From: Paenibacillus sp. J23TS9
GTDB taxonomy: Bacteria; Bacillota; Bacilli; Paenibacillales; Paenibacillaceae
Direction: 5' to 3'
NCBI RefSeq assembly: GCF_018403225.1
Contig: NZ_BOSG01000001.1
Coordinates: forward strand, 1,488,001-1,552,000
Length of the DNA: 64,000 nucleotides
Shown here: piece after piece, positions 25,975 through 33,824 of the stretch
Numbering within the stretch: the stretch's first letter is position 1
Layout of the letters: the number at the start of each line of letters is the position of its first letter
Notes under the pieces: generated by a model
Seen by the model: only the letters and a program-made list of their open reading frames with translations
Database searches by the model: none
What the model was told of the DNA's origin: nothing
Position numbers and translations under genes: made by a program

Positions 25975-27081
25975 TCATCCCTGTGTTTTATAAAGTTCCA
26001 TAAGTTCCGATACCGCTCTCTCAGCTGATTGCAGTGCACCTTCAAGATGCCCACCCTGTTCACTTGTAGTCTCTGTCCCTGCAAATATGATCTGATTTTC
26101 CCAACTCTCCACGCTTAAAAGCGGACCATAGCTTGGGTAGTCGCGAAGCGGCTCAGCATCTTCATCTACCGCTGTGTCAGGATCACTCGACCAATCCTTA
26201 TAGAGGAGGGCACTCACGTTTTCTGCAGCCGGACCGAAAAGACGAGTCAACTGTTCCACAACCAGTTTAAGGATTTTATCCTTGCCTAGTTCTTGGCGTG
26301 TCTTCGCCGGTGTTCCAAAGAAACCAAAGAGAGCACCTGCTCCCGTATCAGGTGATGCATCATGGATTTCCTGCAAAGGTCCTACCCAGCTTGAAGCGAG
26401 ACCAGAAAGCCCTTGTTCTCGCCAAAATGGACGTTCGTAAACCGCAATGGCTTTAGCATGAGCTGCCATCCATGTGGGTTTATTGTCCATGCTAGCTATG
26501 AGATCCGGAGGTAGCTGCGGCCAAAAAGTGATGTTGCGCGCAACCATTCGAGGCGGCAAGGTGAGTATAATCGCACCAGCACGGATACGGTCCCTTTTAC
26601 CATCCGTTTCAAGCGTAATGGCTCCGTTTTCTTCCTGACGGATTGATGTCACTCTTGTATTGAGCTGAACCGTTCCCGGAGGAAGTGTGGCTTTTATGCC
26701 ATCGATTAGGGACTGAATGCCTCCCATAATACGAAAGGATCTCTCCATCGTTCCTTCTGGCAGTACATACCGCTGTGCGGGCTCATTTCTGGATCGTTCC
26801 GAAAGCATCAAACCTGTATTATACTGCTCAAAGGTTCTTAAACCGAGCTCTTTAACAAGCTTGGTAATGGTACGTTCATAATGTGGCCAAAACCATGTCG
26901 GACCAAGATCAAATCTGCCAAGATCTGGTCTGTGTGCAACCTCTTCACTTAAAACTCTACCACCGATACGTTCCCGGGATTCAAGCACACTGCAGTTGAA
27001 ACCGCGCGCTGTTAGTAAAGACGCGATACGCAAGCCACTTAAACCTGCACCAACAATTATCACTGGATCATGTTTATTCAT
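25975..27081 (-). CDS. flavin-dependent amine oxidase family protein
   Basis: 368 residues from the ATG at 27081, which overlaps the ArsR-rhodanese stop codon (ATGA). The N-terminal dinucleotide site reads IIVGAGLSGLRIASLL and the ESRERIGGRV motif follows. The substrate side shows LGPTWFWPHYERTI; the C-terminal FAD motif is IIFAGTETTSEQGGHLEGALQSAERAV. Length is short for the monoamine-oxidase family (usually about 450) but both ends are in place. The substrate is unknown. Being co-translated with a rhodanese-type regulator suggests a role in handling a sulfur- or amine-containing compound, or H2O2-linked redox. Confidence 0.85.
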   Translation of the reverse strand: MNKHDPVIIVGAGLSGLRIASLLTARGFNCSVLESRERIGGRVLSEEVAHRPDLGRFDLGPTWFWPHYERTITKLVKELGLRTFEQYNTGLMLSERSRNEPAQRYVLPEGTMERSFRIMGGIQSLIDGIKATLPPGTVQLNTRVTSIRQEENGAITLETDGKRDRIRAGAIILTLPPRMVARNITFWPQLPPDLIASMDNKPTWMAAHAKAIAVYERPFWREQGLSGLASSWVGPLQEIHDASPDTGAGALFGFFGTPAKTRQELGKDKILKLVVEQLTRLFGPAAENVSALLYKDWSSDPDTAVDEDAEPLRDYPSYGPLLSVESWENQIIFAGTETTSEQGGHLEGALQSAERAVSELMELYKTQG

Positions 27082-27731
27082 GCGAAGTTCCACTCCTGTA
27101 CTCCTTCATCGATTCGGTAGGCAGTAAATCCCTTCTTTTGCATATGTTCCACAGCCTCTGTTGTATTTTCACAATAGGGACCTCTACAATAAGCTGCAAG
27201 TTCTATATGCCGCGGCAATGTTTCAAGATATCCGTCCAGTTCATCCAGGGGTATCGATATCGCACCTACAATATGTCCTGCCTCATATTCATCTTCAGGT
27301 CGAAGATCTAACACCATAATCGTGTTTTCTGCCATTCTTTCTAATAACTCTTTCTTAGAAATCGTGCGAATCCCTTCATATTGATGCAGCAGCTCCTCCT
27401 TAATTCGAGGAATATCGGAAAGCCGGTTCTCACAGAGCTTCCATAGAACGAATAAAAACTCTGTTACTACGGGGTCCGCTACACTATAAATCGAATAAGT
27501 ACCCGCCTTTTTACATTTCACCAATCGTGAGTCCAATAATATTTTTAGATGCTGCGATACGTTAGCAAGACTCATGCCGGTCTGTTGGGCAAGATTCTCG
27601 ACAGTTTTTGGACCATTCGAAAGTAAGTCCATGATTTCAAGCCGCTTGTCGCTGGACAAACTTTTTCCGATACGGGAGTACTGCTGATACAATCTTTCTT
27701 TAATGGTCGATTCTGAACGAAAGTGGTTCAT
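27078..27731 (-). CDS. ArsR-family regulator fused to a rhodanese domain (copy 1)
   Basis: 217 residues from the ATG at 27731 (GGGAGG 7 nt upstream). Residues about 15-90 are an ArsR winged helix: LEIMDLLSNGPKTVENLA, QTGMSLANVSQHLKILLDSRL. Residues about 115-210 are a rhodanese module: VLDLRPEDEYEAGHIVGAISIPLDEL, then AAYCRGPYC with the persulfide-accepting Cys, and GFTAYRIDEGVQEW. No Cys-Val-Cys metal site of classical ArsR is seen. I infer that a persulfide or related thiol state of the rhodanese Cys is the signal. It is close in sequence to the protein at 30088-30741. Confidence 0.9.
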   Translation of the reverse strand: MNHFRSESTIKERLYQQYSRIGKSLSSDKRLEIMDLLSNGPKTVENLAQQTGMSLANVSQHLKILLDSRLVKCKKAGTYSIYSVADPVVTEFLFVLWKLCENRLSDIPRIKEELLHQYEGIRTISKKELLERMAENTIMVLDLRPEDEYEAGHIVGAISIPLDELDGYLETLPRHIELAAYCRGPYCENTTEAVEHMQKKGFTAYRIDEGVQEWNFA

Positions 27732-27746
27732 TCTATTCTCCTCCCT

Positions 27747-27822
27747 TTGAATTATGAAGATTTCATTATTCAACCATTCGATAGTTTTATAGAATTATTT
27801 TATTTATAAATACATGCGTCAA
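27747..27822 (-). promoter_or_regulatory. promoter of ArsR-rhodanese 1 and amine oxidase
   Basis: On the minus strand TTGACG (27822-27817) and AATAAT (27799-27794) are 17 nt apart and run into TTCTATAAAACTATCGAA (27794-27777), a degenerate copy of TTCAA-N8-TTGAA at the same distance from -10 as in trxA. A second, longer inverted repeat lies at 27773-27747, with TTGAAT and ATTCAA as outer arms, just before the ribosome site. Confidence 0.55.
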
Positions 27823-27880
27823 GATCACCTTACATTGCTTGTGAAAGTGGTTTTTTTCCCTGTTCGAGCATAGATAGTAA

Positions 27881-27920
27881 AATAGATCAAGCATATGAGA
27901 ATGGAAAAGCTTGATCTATT
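27881..27920 (-). terminator. terminator after MFS transporter gene
   Basis: AATAGATCAAGC (27881-27892) and GCTTGATCTATT (27909-27920) form a perfect 12-bp stem with a 16-nt loop. TTTACTATC follows in the minus direction. Confidence 0.75.
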
Positions 27921-27926
27921 CACTGC

Positions 27927-29267
27927 CTAGCCTGTATGATTTTTTAGAAATTTCTCATATGCTTTCTTCCGGTACCAAACGACTACTGGAATAAGAAGCA
28001 CCGCCAGGAAAGCTCCCGCCAAAGAGAGTACCATATAGCTGGAGTGTGCCACAACCATACCCGACAGTGTACCTCCGGCAGCTCCCCCCAAGGCAATCAA
28101 AACATCCACCGTGCCTTGTGTCTTCGCACGAACCTGGGGAGGTGTAGCATCGACGAGAGCTGCCGTCCCGCTAATCAAACCAAAGTTCCAGCCCAAACCA
28201 AGAAGTGCCAAGGCAAGAATAGTTACGCCCATTGAATCACCAGGTCCATAAGCGGCTATTAAACCTGCCAATAACAACGTAAACCCGGAGGCGAACGACA
28301 TTATACTATATCCTAATTTATCGACAAGAGCCCCGGTGATGAGAGAAGGCAGATACATCGCAGCAACATGGATGCCGATAACAATACCTACCTTACCCAA
28401 GCTGTGACCATGATGCTGCATATGAACGGGAGTCATGGTCATAATCGCAATCATCACGATTTGGGTAAGCACCATGACAGTAGCGCCAAGAATGATGCCT
28501 TTTTTATTGATGGTTTTTTCATGAACACGAGACAGTTCCGCTTGATCAGAATCAGAAACAGCATTGGATTGTTGTTCTTCAACTATGGCCTTAGCGACAA
28601 CGAACGGATCGGGTCGCAAAAAAATAAGTAGGATCAGTCCGGCTACAATATAGGCTACGGCTGCCAGCATGAATGGGCCGGATAACGGTGGAAACCCTAT
28701 AGAAGTAGCTAGCTTTCCGGTCAAATTCACCAGATTCGGTCCAGCAACAGCGCCAAATGTTGTAAACACCATCGCCATACTTATCGCTTTTGCCCGTTGT
28801 GTAGGCAATGCTAAATCTGTACCCGCATAACGTGCCTGTAAGTTTGTTGCCGTGCCTGCCCCGTAAACCAGCATCGATAGAAAAAGCAAAAGAATACTGT
28901 TGAATAGCGCCGCGAGAACAACTCCAATGGCGCCGACACCACCTGCGAGGAATCCAGTGGACAGCCCGGCCCTGCGTCCCCATCGTTGAGAAAGGCGACC
29001 GACCAAAAGGGCAGCGCCTGCAGAACCTAACGTAAACAGCCCTGTGGGAACTCCAGCGTAGCTGTCTGTCCCCAGCATATCTTGAGCTATCAACGCGCCT
29101 ACAGTAATTCCCGCCGCCAAACCAGCTCCGCCGAAAATTTGTGAGATAATGACGATCATCATTGTTTTTGTATGCAACTGACGCTGCTTTTCAGGAGATT
29201 TCACATATTCCGCGATGGAGGCGGGCATGTGTTGTACCTTCTCCCCAACTGCTACTGAATTTTCCAC
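27927..29267 (-). CDS. MFS transporter of the redox cluster
   Basis: 446 residues from the GTG at 29267, with AGGGGAG 8 nt upstream; an ATG 13 codons later follows GGGGAG at a longer spacing and is also possible. Twelve helices. The first loop has VGRLSQRWGRRAGLSTG (MFS A-motif-like), then AGTATNLQARYAGTDLALPTQRAKAISM, a basic central loop, and TGALVDKLGYSIMSFASG. It lies between trxA and the ArsR-rhodanese/amine-oxidase unit, on the same strand but with terminators on both sides, and no clear TTCAA-N8-TTGAA site. Possible exporter of a thiol-reactive or sulfur compound (inference). Confidence 0.85.
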   Translation of the reverse strand: MENSVAVGEKVQHMPASIAEYVKSPEKQRQLHTKTMMIVIISQIFGGAGLAAGITVGALIAQDMLGTDSYAGVPTGLFTLGSAGAALLVGRLSQRWGRRAGLSTGFLAGGVGAIGVVLAALFNSILLLFLSMLVYGAGTATNLQARYAGTDLALPTQRAKAISMAMVFTTFGAVAGPNLVNLTGKLATSIGFPPLSGPFMLAAVAYIVAGLILLIFLRPDPFVVAKAIVEEQQSNAVSDSDQAELSRVHEKTINKKGIILGATVMVLTQIVMIAIMTMTPVHMQHHGHSLGKVGIVIGIHVAAMYLPSLITGALVDKLGYSIMSFASGFTLLLAGLIAAYGPGDSMGVTILALALLGLGWNFGLISGTAALVDATPPQVRAKTQGTVDVLIALGGAAGGTLSGMVVAHSSYMVLSLAGAFLAVLLIPVVVWYRKKAYEKFLKNHTG

Positions 29268-29401
29268 TACTTCTTCTCCCCTATCATAAATTACACGACG
29301 TGCATTTGTATTTTTTTCAAGACTTCGACCCGTCAATATTCCTTCAGGTTTTCGCTACGGGAAATTCGGGATACAACAGATATATCCCAAGATTATAAAG
29401 A

Positions 29402-29440
29402 AATATCAGCAACAACATTGTTGTTGCTGATATTCCTTTT
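29402..29440. terminator. terminator after trxA
   Basis: A perfect 15-bp stem (AATATCAGCAACAAC at 29402-29416, GTTGTTGCTGATATT at 29420-29434) with a 3-nt loop. T-rich sequence follows on both strands (CCTTTT; TTTCTTT). Strong bidirectional terminator right after the trxA stop. Confidence 0.85.
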
Positions 29441-29445
29441 CGTCT

Positions 29446-29766
29446 TTAGTTACTTGCCAGCTTTAAAATTTTTCCCTTGAGAACCTCTTTTCCGTTTAGT
29501 CCAACCATTTGCTCTACCAGCTTGCCGTCTTTAAAAAGCAGCAGAGTTGGGATACTTCTTACACCAAATTGCGAAGCTAATTGGGTCTGTTCATCGACAT
29601 TGACTGTAGCGGTCGTCGCCTGACCCTTCAGCTCATCAGCCAATTCATGAACAATCGGAAGTTGTATTTTACATGGTCCGCACCAAGGCGCCCAGAAATC
29701 AACCAAAGTTACACCTTTCTCGATGTGGTTTTGAAATGTTGTTTTTGTCAGTGCTATTGCACCCAT
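29446..29766 (-). CDS. trxA: thioredoxin
   Basis: 106 residues from the ATG at 29766, after GAGGAGG. The active site is FWAPWCGPCK (Cys29/Cys32), and the cis-Pro loop is RSIPTLLLF. It transfers electrons from thioredoxin reductase to protein disulfides in the cytoplasm. Since the housekeeping trxA of Bacillales normally sits elsewhere, this could be an extra, regulated copy (inference). Its promoter holds a perfect TTCAA-N8-TTGAA palindrome fused to the -10 box, the same as trxB. Confidence 0.93.
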   Translation of the reverse strand: MGAIALTKTTFQNHIEKGVTLVDFWAPWCGPCKIQLPIVHELADELKGQATTATVNVDEQTQLASQFGVRSIPTLLLFKDGKLVEQMVGLNGKEVLKGKILKLASN

Positions 29767-29809
29767 ATGAATTCCTCCTCTGAATAATGAATATTCAAGT
29801 ATTATAATA

Positions 29810-29856
29810 TTCAATTGATTGATTGAATTATAAAGCTGAATATCTTCCTACGTCAA
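29810..29856 (-). promoter_or_regulatory. trxA promoter with ArsR-type operator
   Basis: On the minus strand TTGACG (29856-29851) is followed after 18 nt by TATAAT, whose last T starts the palindrome TTCAATCAATCAATTGAA (29827-29810). A repressor bound there would cover -10 and the start point. Confidence 0.7.
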
Positions 29857-30045
29857 GTCTATTTTCAACATGGTACTTATTTTTGCCAAAACCAATTTCT
29901 TACTTTTGCTTTTGATCAAGGATCACTTGCATATCGGTAACGGAATATAATTCTCGATTCCGAGTACGCGATGATAGATCCACTCATACTGGGTTTATCA
30001 ATGAGACTACACAGTATCAGCTGAAGGCCGAGATAATCCCTGTAA

Positions 30046-30078
30046 TAAAAACCGCAGCTCAAGAGCTGCGGTTTTTGA
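30046..30078 (-). terminator. terminator after ArsR-rhodanese 2
   Basis: AAAAACCGCAGCTC and GAGCTGCGGTTTTT form a perfect 14-bp stem with a 2-nt AA centre, between 30047 and 30076. The U-run on the minus strand fits the end of the gene at 30088. Confidence 0.88.
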
Positions 30079-30087
30079 TTATTTCCT

Positions 30088-30741
30088 TTAACTAGTTTGC
30101 CAGCCCTGTACGCCTTCTTCGATTCGATAGGCTTTAAAACCTTTTTTTTGCATGTGCTCAACGGCTTGCGTAGTATACACACAATACGGCCCTCGGCAAT
30201 AAGCTGCTATTTCAGTATCTCGCGACAACTCTTCAAGATAGTCTTCGAGTTCTTCCATGGGAACCGATATTGCCCCCTCAATATGTGCGGTCTCATACTC
30301 TTCTCTTGGGCGAATATCCAATACAAGCAGATCGCCCTTTTCCATCCGATTTAAAACGTCCTTCTTGGAAATGGTATGAACACGATTGTAATGTTGCTCT
30401 ATGTCTTGCTTGAGCCGCGGAATATCCGAAAGCTGATGCTCAGAAACCTTCCACAAGGACGACAAAAATTCTGCGACCACCGGATTAGCCAAACAGTAAA
30501 TGACGTATGTGCCCTTTTTTGTAAATCTGACTAGGTTCGCATCCAATAAAATTTGCAGATGACGTGAAACATTGGCAACACTCATCCCTGTCTGATGTGC
30601 TAGCGTTTCTACAGCTTTAGGGCCGTTTGATAGCAAACTCAATAGTTCAAGTCTTCGCTCACTGGATAAGCATTTTCCGATTCGGGCATATTGTAAAAAT
30701 AATTGTTCTTTATATAAATTAGCTAAATTAGCTTCTTCCAT
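30088..30741 (-). CDS. ArsR-family regulator fused to a rhodanese domain (copy 2)
   Basis: 217 residues from the ATG at 30741; a GTG 9 nt earlier is in frame. ArsR domain: LELLSLLSNGPKAVETLA and QTGMSVANVSRHLQILLDANL. Rhodanese domain: VLDIRPREEYETAHIEGAISVPMEEL and AAYCRGPYC with the active Cys, then GFKAYRIEEGVQGW. Extra Cys residues in the N-terminal domain (GKCLSS, IYCLANP) are absent from copy 1, where Ser/Ser stands instead, so the two sensors may differ in redox response. It is autonomous, with its own operator-bearing promoter and terminator. Confidence 0.9.
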   Translation of the reverse strand: MEEANLANLYKEQLFLQYARIGKCLSSERRLELLSLLSNGPKAVETLAHQTGMSVANVSRHLQILLDANLVRFTKKGTYVIYCLANPVVAEFLSSLWKVSEHQLSDIPRLKQDIEQHYNRVHTISKKDVLNRMEKGDLLVLDIRPREEYETAHIEGAISVPMEELEDYLEELSRDTEIAAYCRGPYCVYTTQAVEHMQKKGFKAYRIEEGVQGWQTS

Positions 30742-30762
30742 TGTTTCCACCGGCTTTCTTTA

Positions 30763-30808
30763 TTCAACTGAACATTTGAATTATAAAAGTTTATCCTTTA
30801 AAATTCAA
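30763..30808 (-). promoter_or_regulatory. promoter of ArsR-rhodanese 2 with operator
   Basis: On the minus strand TTGAAT (30808-30803), a 17-nt spacer, and TATAAT that merges with TTCAAATGTTCAGTTGAA (30780-30763). The layout is the same as at trxA, which suggests autorepression. Confidence 0.7.
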
Positions 30809-30855
30809 GCTCACTCACGTACATCAAATACGACTTGTACCGACTATCTTAATCC

Positions 30856-30911
30856 TACATCACACGAAAGGACCAACCAGAAAGAACTGGTTGATCCTTT
30901 TGTGTGATGTA
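30856..30911 (-). terminator. long hairpin terminator after glycine-zipper gene
   Basis: TACATCACAC (30856-30865) and GTGTGATGTA (30902-30911) are the base of a nearly continuous stem of about 24 bp, with CAACCAG/CTGGTTG at the top and AAAGAA as loop. It lies downstream of the gene at 30954 on the minus strand. Confidence 0.75.
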
Positions 30912-30953
30912 GTGCTCTTTAAAGTAGAACCGTTAGCGTGATCCTCAAAGGTT

Positions 30954-31172
30954 CTAATCTGTTCCTTTAGTAGTATCGTCGTTATCTTCAACGCCTTCAC
31001 CAGCCTTGTGGCCCAAGGATGCGCCAACGATGCCACCTACCACAGTTCCAATGGGACCCAATGCGGAACCGACGACAGCCCCTGCTGCCCCTCCACCCAC
31101 GGTTCCTACAGCTTCACCAGTATTAATGTCATCATGTCCATCGTTTCGATTGCGTTCATTGTTTTTACTCAT
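30954..31172 (-). CDS. small glycine-zipper protein
   Basis: 72 residues from the ATG at 31172 (GGAG 8 nt upstream). Charged N-terminus (SKNNERNRNDGHDD), then a hydrophobic glycine-zipper hairpin GTVGGGAAGAVVGSALGPIG and GGIVGASLGHKAGEG, and an acidic tail. The small G-x-x-x-G helices insert in membranes or pack together; similar proteins in Bacillales are often stress-induced (GsiB/YmgG-like grouping is possible). Function unknown. Confidence 0.75.
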   Translation of the reverse strand: MSKNNERNRNDGHDDINTGEAVGTVGGGAAGAVVGSALGPIGTVVGGIVGASLGHKAGEGVEDNDDTTKGTD

Positions 31173-31467
31173 CCGTCTCACTCCATCCTTTTTTTATATG
31201 AAACGCTGCTGCATTGTAGCGCAGTCAGTCCCAAAACATATCTTGCCCAAACCCATCTGAAAGGATTCTAAAATGTGTATGTACTTTTATCTGAAATGCA
31301 TGAAACCTCACTTCTATTCTGTAAAGCCTCTCCCTCGATAAAATTCCTCTAAACAGACTGCTTCCGAAGTATCGTCCCTCTACCTTAATAACCTCTGCAG
31401 ATTTAGCAAATTTGCGTATACATGGCTGAATGAATTCCTGAAGAAGATTCCGTTCTGTACATAGCTT

Positions 31468-31527
31468 AAAAACAGGGATGCACTATTTTCGAGCCTCTCA
31501 GGGCTAATAGGCGCATTCCCTGTTTTT
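31468..31527. terminator. terminator after MarR gene
   Basis: AAAAACAGGGA (31468-31478) and TCCCTGTTTTT (31517-31527) pair perfectly, with an inner secondary hairpin. The rest of 31173-31467 shows no gene or clear structure. Confidence 0.75.
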
Positions 31528-31552
31528 GTGACATATTAAGCAGAAGTAGATT

Positions 31553-31942
31553 CTACAGCAAGTCGATATCAAGACTCTGGAGCTGCATCAGGTGTACGGC
31601 TGACAGCTTCTCCAAACAATTCATCCCCTCTTCCGTCAATGCTATATGAACGCTCCGGGCATCTTTCGGGTTAGAACGACGAAGAACCAGCCCCGCGTTT
31701 ACGCATCGAGAAACCAAGCCAACGCAGGCATGATGGGTAACTTGCAGCTTTTCAGCAGCCTCAGCGATCGTCACGTAATCTCTTCCCGGATACCCTTGTA
31801 TGATAAGCATCAGCTGATGTTGCTGCGGAGTCAAACCGACCTCTCTCGCTGCACTCTCACTGAAACGAATAAACTTTCTCAACTTGTACCGGAACTCGGC
31901 CAACTGCTCGTACACAACCTTCGGTAAACTTTCTTCAGGCAT
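31553..31942 (-). CDS. MarR-family transcriptional regulator
   Basis: 129 residues from the ATG at 31942 (AAGGAGG 8 nt upstream). The winged helix reads LTPQQHQLMLIIQGYPG, VTIAEAAEKLQVTHHACVGLVSRCVNAGLVLRR and the wing NPKDARSVHIALTEEGMN. It has two Cys in or near the recognition helix (HHACVGLVSRC), a pattern that could make DNA binding redox sensitive. Divergent from the small membrane protein gene at 32049. Confidence 0.88.
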   Translation of the reverse strand: MPEESLPKVVYEQLAEFRYKLRKFIRFSESAAREVGLTPQQHQLMLIIQGYPGRDYVTIAEAAEKLQVTHHACVGLVSRCVNAGLVLRRSNPKDARSVHIALTEEGMNCLEKLSAVHLMQLQSLDIDLL

Positions 31943-32048
31943 GATTATTTCCTCCTTCACATATTTATATCGCAATACGATATGATTTGGGGATGTGAAT
32001 CCCGAGAAAGGGACTTAGAAAATCAGGATGAAAGTGGGGTTTTGTGAA

Positions 32049-32264
32049 ATGATCAAGTTTGGAAAGACATGGCGATCTGTCACCATTGGATTATTATTTG
32101 CGGTATTTGCGCTTGGACTGTTACCCTTTCTGATCATTTACAGCTTGACCGAGCATTATGGAATGCCCGATTTATATGATTGGATAGGAGTTCCGCCCCT
32201 GCAAATTTTCTCTCGCATGAAGAAGCAACCCCCAGATCGTAATAATGATCATCCAGAACAGTAA
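32049..32264 (+). CDS. small single-pass membrane protein
   Basis: 71 residues from ATG 32049 with GTGGGG about 11 nt upstream; an ATG at 32028 in the same frame would add seven residues. One hydrophobic helix (SVTIGLLFAVFALGLLPFLIIYSL) and a polar tail. No family recognised. It is divergent from the MarR gene and may be controlled by it. Confidence 0.55.
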   Translation: MIKFGKTWRSVTIGLLFAVFALGLLPFLIIYSLTEHYGMPDLYDWIGVPPLQIFSRMKKQPPDRNNDHPEQ

Positions 32265-32338
32265 TCTATATGGAGATGTCCTTTTCTCTCCATTTTTTCA
32301 AATATAGAAACTTGGTCTTATGCAGTTGAAGCATTTCT

Positions 32339-32665
32339 TTAATAAAAAAAGAATGGATGGAAGATGACAGAAGCGAGTAACCTTAATAACGTGTCGTATC
32401 CAGTAACCCTTTCGGGGAGATTTCCACCTCTTAGACGAGACACCATTACAATTCCAATACCGTCAGCTGTAATGAGACCTGCTTCATCAATTATTGAGCG
32501 TAAAGATGTATCTTTTTGACAAGCCATGGTGATCTCTGGGTTAACCGTTATTACATGAAAGAGTTCGGGTCTATTCTCTTCAATTACATCAGTGAGAACT
32601 TCGATTGTGCGGTCTAACGTCATCTTTGGGAAATTAACTCCCATGACTTTGGCGTATTTCTCCAT
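32339..32665 (-). pseudogene. truncated WecG/TagA/CpsF-family glycosyltransferase
   Basis: The N-terminal ~95 residues are intact: KVMGVNFPKMTLDRTIEVL, FHVITVNPEITMACQKD and LITADGIGIVMVSRL, then RVTGYDTLLRLLA, as in N-acetylmannosaminyltransferases that start wall teichoic acid linkage. The family normally has about 240-260 residues. Here the frame switches to an unrelated IFHPFFFY tail and stops. Start and ribosome site look normal, so it was once expressed. The catalytic C-terminal half is missing. Confidence 0.75.
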
Positions 32666-32816
32666 AATGATTTGTCCACCCTCATTAAATATGTTAGCTA
32701 CATTTTAACATGGATGTTATTTCCAAACTATCCTGCCCTATAGAACAATAAAAAAGCTGTACTGCTGCGCTTGGGAAGTCGAATTTTCCTTATGGATCTA
32801 TACACTTTAACAAGAA

Positions 32817-32845
32817 AAAGCAGCCCGTTAACCGAGCTGCCTTCC
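32817..32845 (-). terminator. terminator after secreted DUF4367-like gene
   Basis: On the minus strand GCAGCTCGG and CCGGGCTGC-like arms around TTAA (32821-32842) are followed by TTTTTCTTG, about 60 nt after the stop at 32905. Confidence 0.7.
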
Positions 32846-32904
32846 GCTTCTTTACATTCTAACACGCTTTAAATGATCTATCGCTTTGATTCTTCCGTAC
32901 TGGA

Positions 32905-33702
32905 TCACTTTGTCACCATACTTTTAGCAAGGTTGATTACATCCGTTTTCGCATTCTTAGCCCTAATTGAATAGTTCACATTGTTTGCTGGATCCGTCCA
33001 ATCTAAGTGATCCTTTCCATTTATGTCCGTTGTATAAGTACACTCTATGCCATTGATGCCGAGGGTCTCCGTTTTTTCATCGGGATTGGAGCCGGGTACA
33101 GGTGTCCCGCCTATCGGCTCCGAGGACTTCACAAATGACGCGACCACTGACACTTCTACTTTGTTTTTCACGAACGTAAGAACGGCACTAGATTCTTCGA
33201 CGACCTCCAAAGATTTGGTGTACAAGGTTTTCTTTCCTTGTGCTGCTTGCTCTTTCAATTCTCGATCCAATTTTTGATATAATTCCGATGTCGGATCCGG
33301 ATTTTGCGGATATAAGAATCCAGCTTTGAATGTATAACCTTTTGGCAAAGTTGCAGGCTTCGCGAGCGAAGGTGCGTTTATTTTCTTGGCTTTGGCCATA
33401 TAATCGTTGTATTTTTGGAACATAAAACCTTTCCCTGCAAATGAGATCCGATCGGACGGGTTAAGCTTTGGATCCTTCACATAATACGCGATGACTTGAC
33501 CTGGCTTGAGTCCTGCGTACAGCTTATCGATCTGATCTTGTACAGTTGCAGGCTTTTGGTCTGCCTTAATCAGAGTAACGGCGACTTTATTTTTCAAGTC
33601 TTTTGGCGATACTGACGGAGTCGAGGCGTATGCGCTGACCGTTCCAGCAATGCTCATGACTGCCACGAGAGAAATAACGGTTTTCAATTTCGTTCCTAAC
33701 AT
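32905..33702 (-). CDS. secreted protein related to the anti-sigma factor ectodomain
   Basis: 265 residues from the ATG at 33702 (AAAGGAG 11 nt upstream). A Sec signal peptide (KLKTVISLVAVMSIAGTVSA, cut near AYAS) is followed by a domain sharing KPGQVIAYYVKD, LPKGYTF and an ELYQKLDRELKE helix with the extracytoplasmic part of the protein encoded at 33825-34805 (KPGEMAAYYVKD, MPKGYLF, EYEQLLAELKA). A DUF4367-like C-terminus (NGIECTYTTDINGKDHLDW) ends the protein. It is therefore a free, exported version of the anti-sigma sensor domain and may compete for the same signal. Function is inferred. Confidence 0.7.
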   Translation of the reverse strand: MLGTKLKTVISLVAVMSIAGTVSAYASTPSVSPKDLKNKVAVTLIKADQKPATVQDQIDKLYAGLKPGQVIAYYVKDPKLNPSDRISFAGKGFMFQKYNDYMAKAKKINAPSLAKPATLPKGYTFKAGFLYPQNPDPTSELYQKLDRELKEQAAQGKKTLYTKSLEVVEESSAVLTFVKNKVEVSVVASFVKSSEPIGGTPVPGSNPDEKTETLGINGIECTYTTDINGKDHLDWTDPANNVNYSIRAKNAKTDVINLAKSMVTK

Positions 33703-33824
33703 GGATATTCGTGCTCCTTTCGGCCGCAAGGGCCTTGCATGATTGGATTTTGATTACATAACATATAACAACCGGTAAACCAGAAAAGGGACTCTTTTTA
33801 CAATTACTAAATCAGTTCACTCGT

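Noticed and set aside
24853..30750. Arsenic-resistance operon
   Set aside because: ArsR-type proteins and thioredoxin genes are present, but no arsenate reductase, ArsB/Acr3 pump or metal-binding Cys motif is seen; the rhodanese fusions point to sulfur chemistry.
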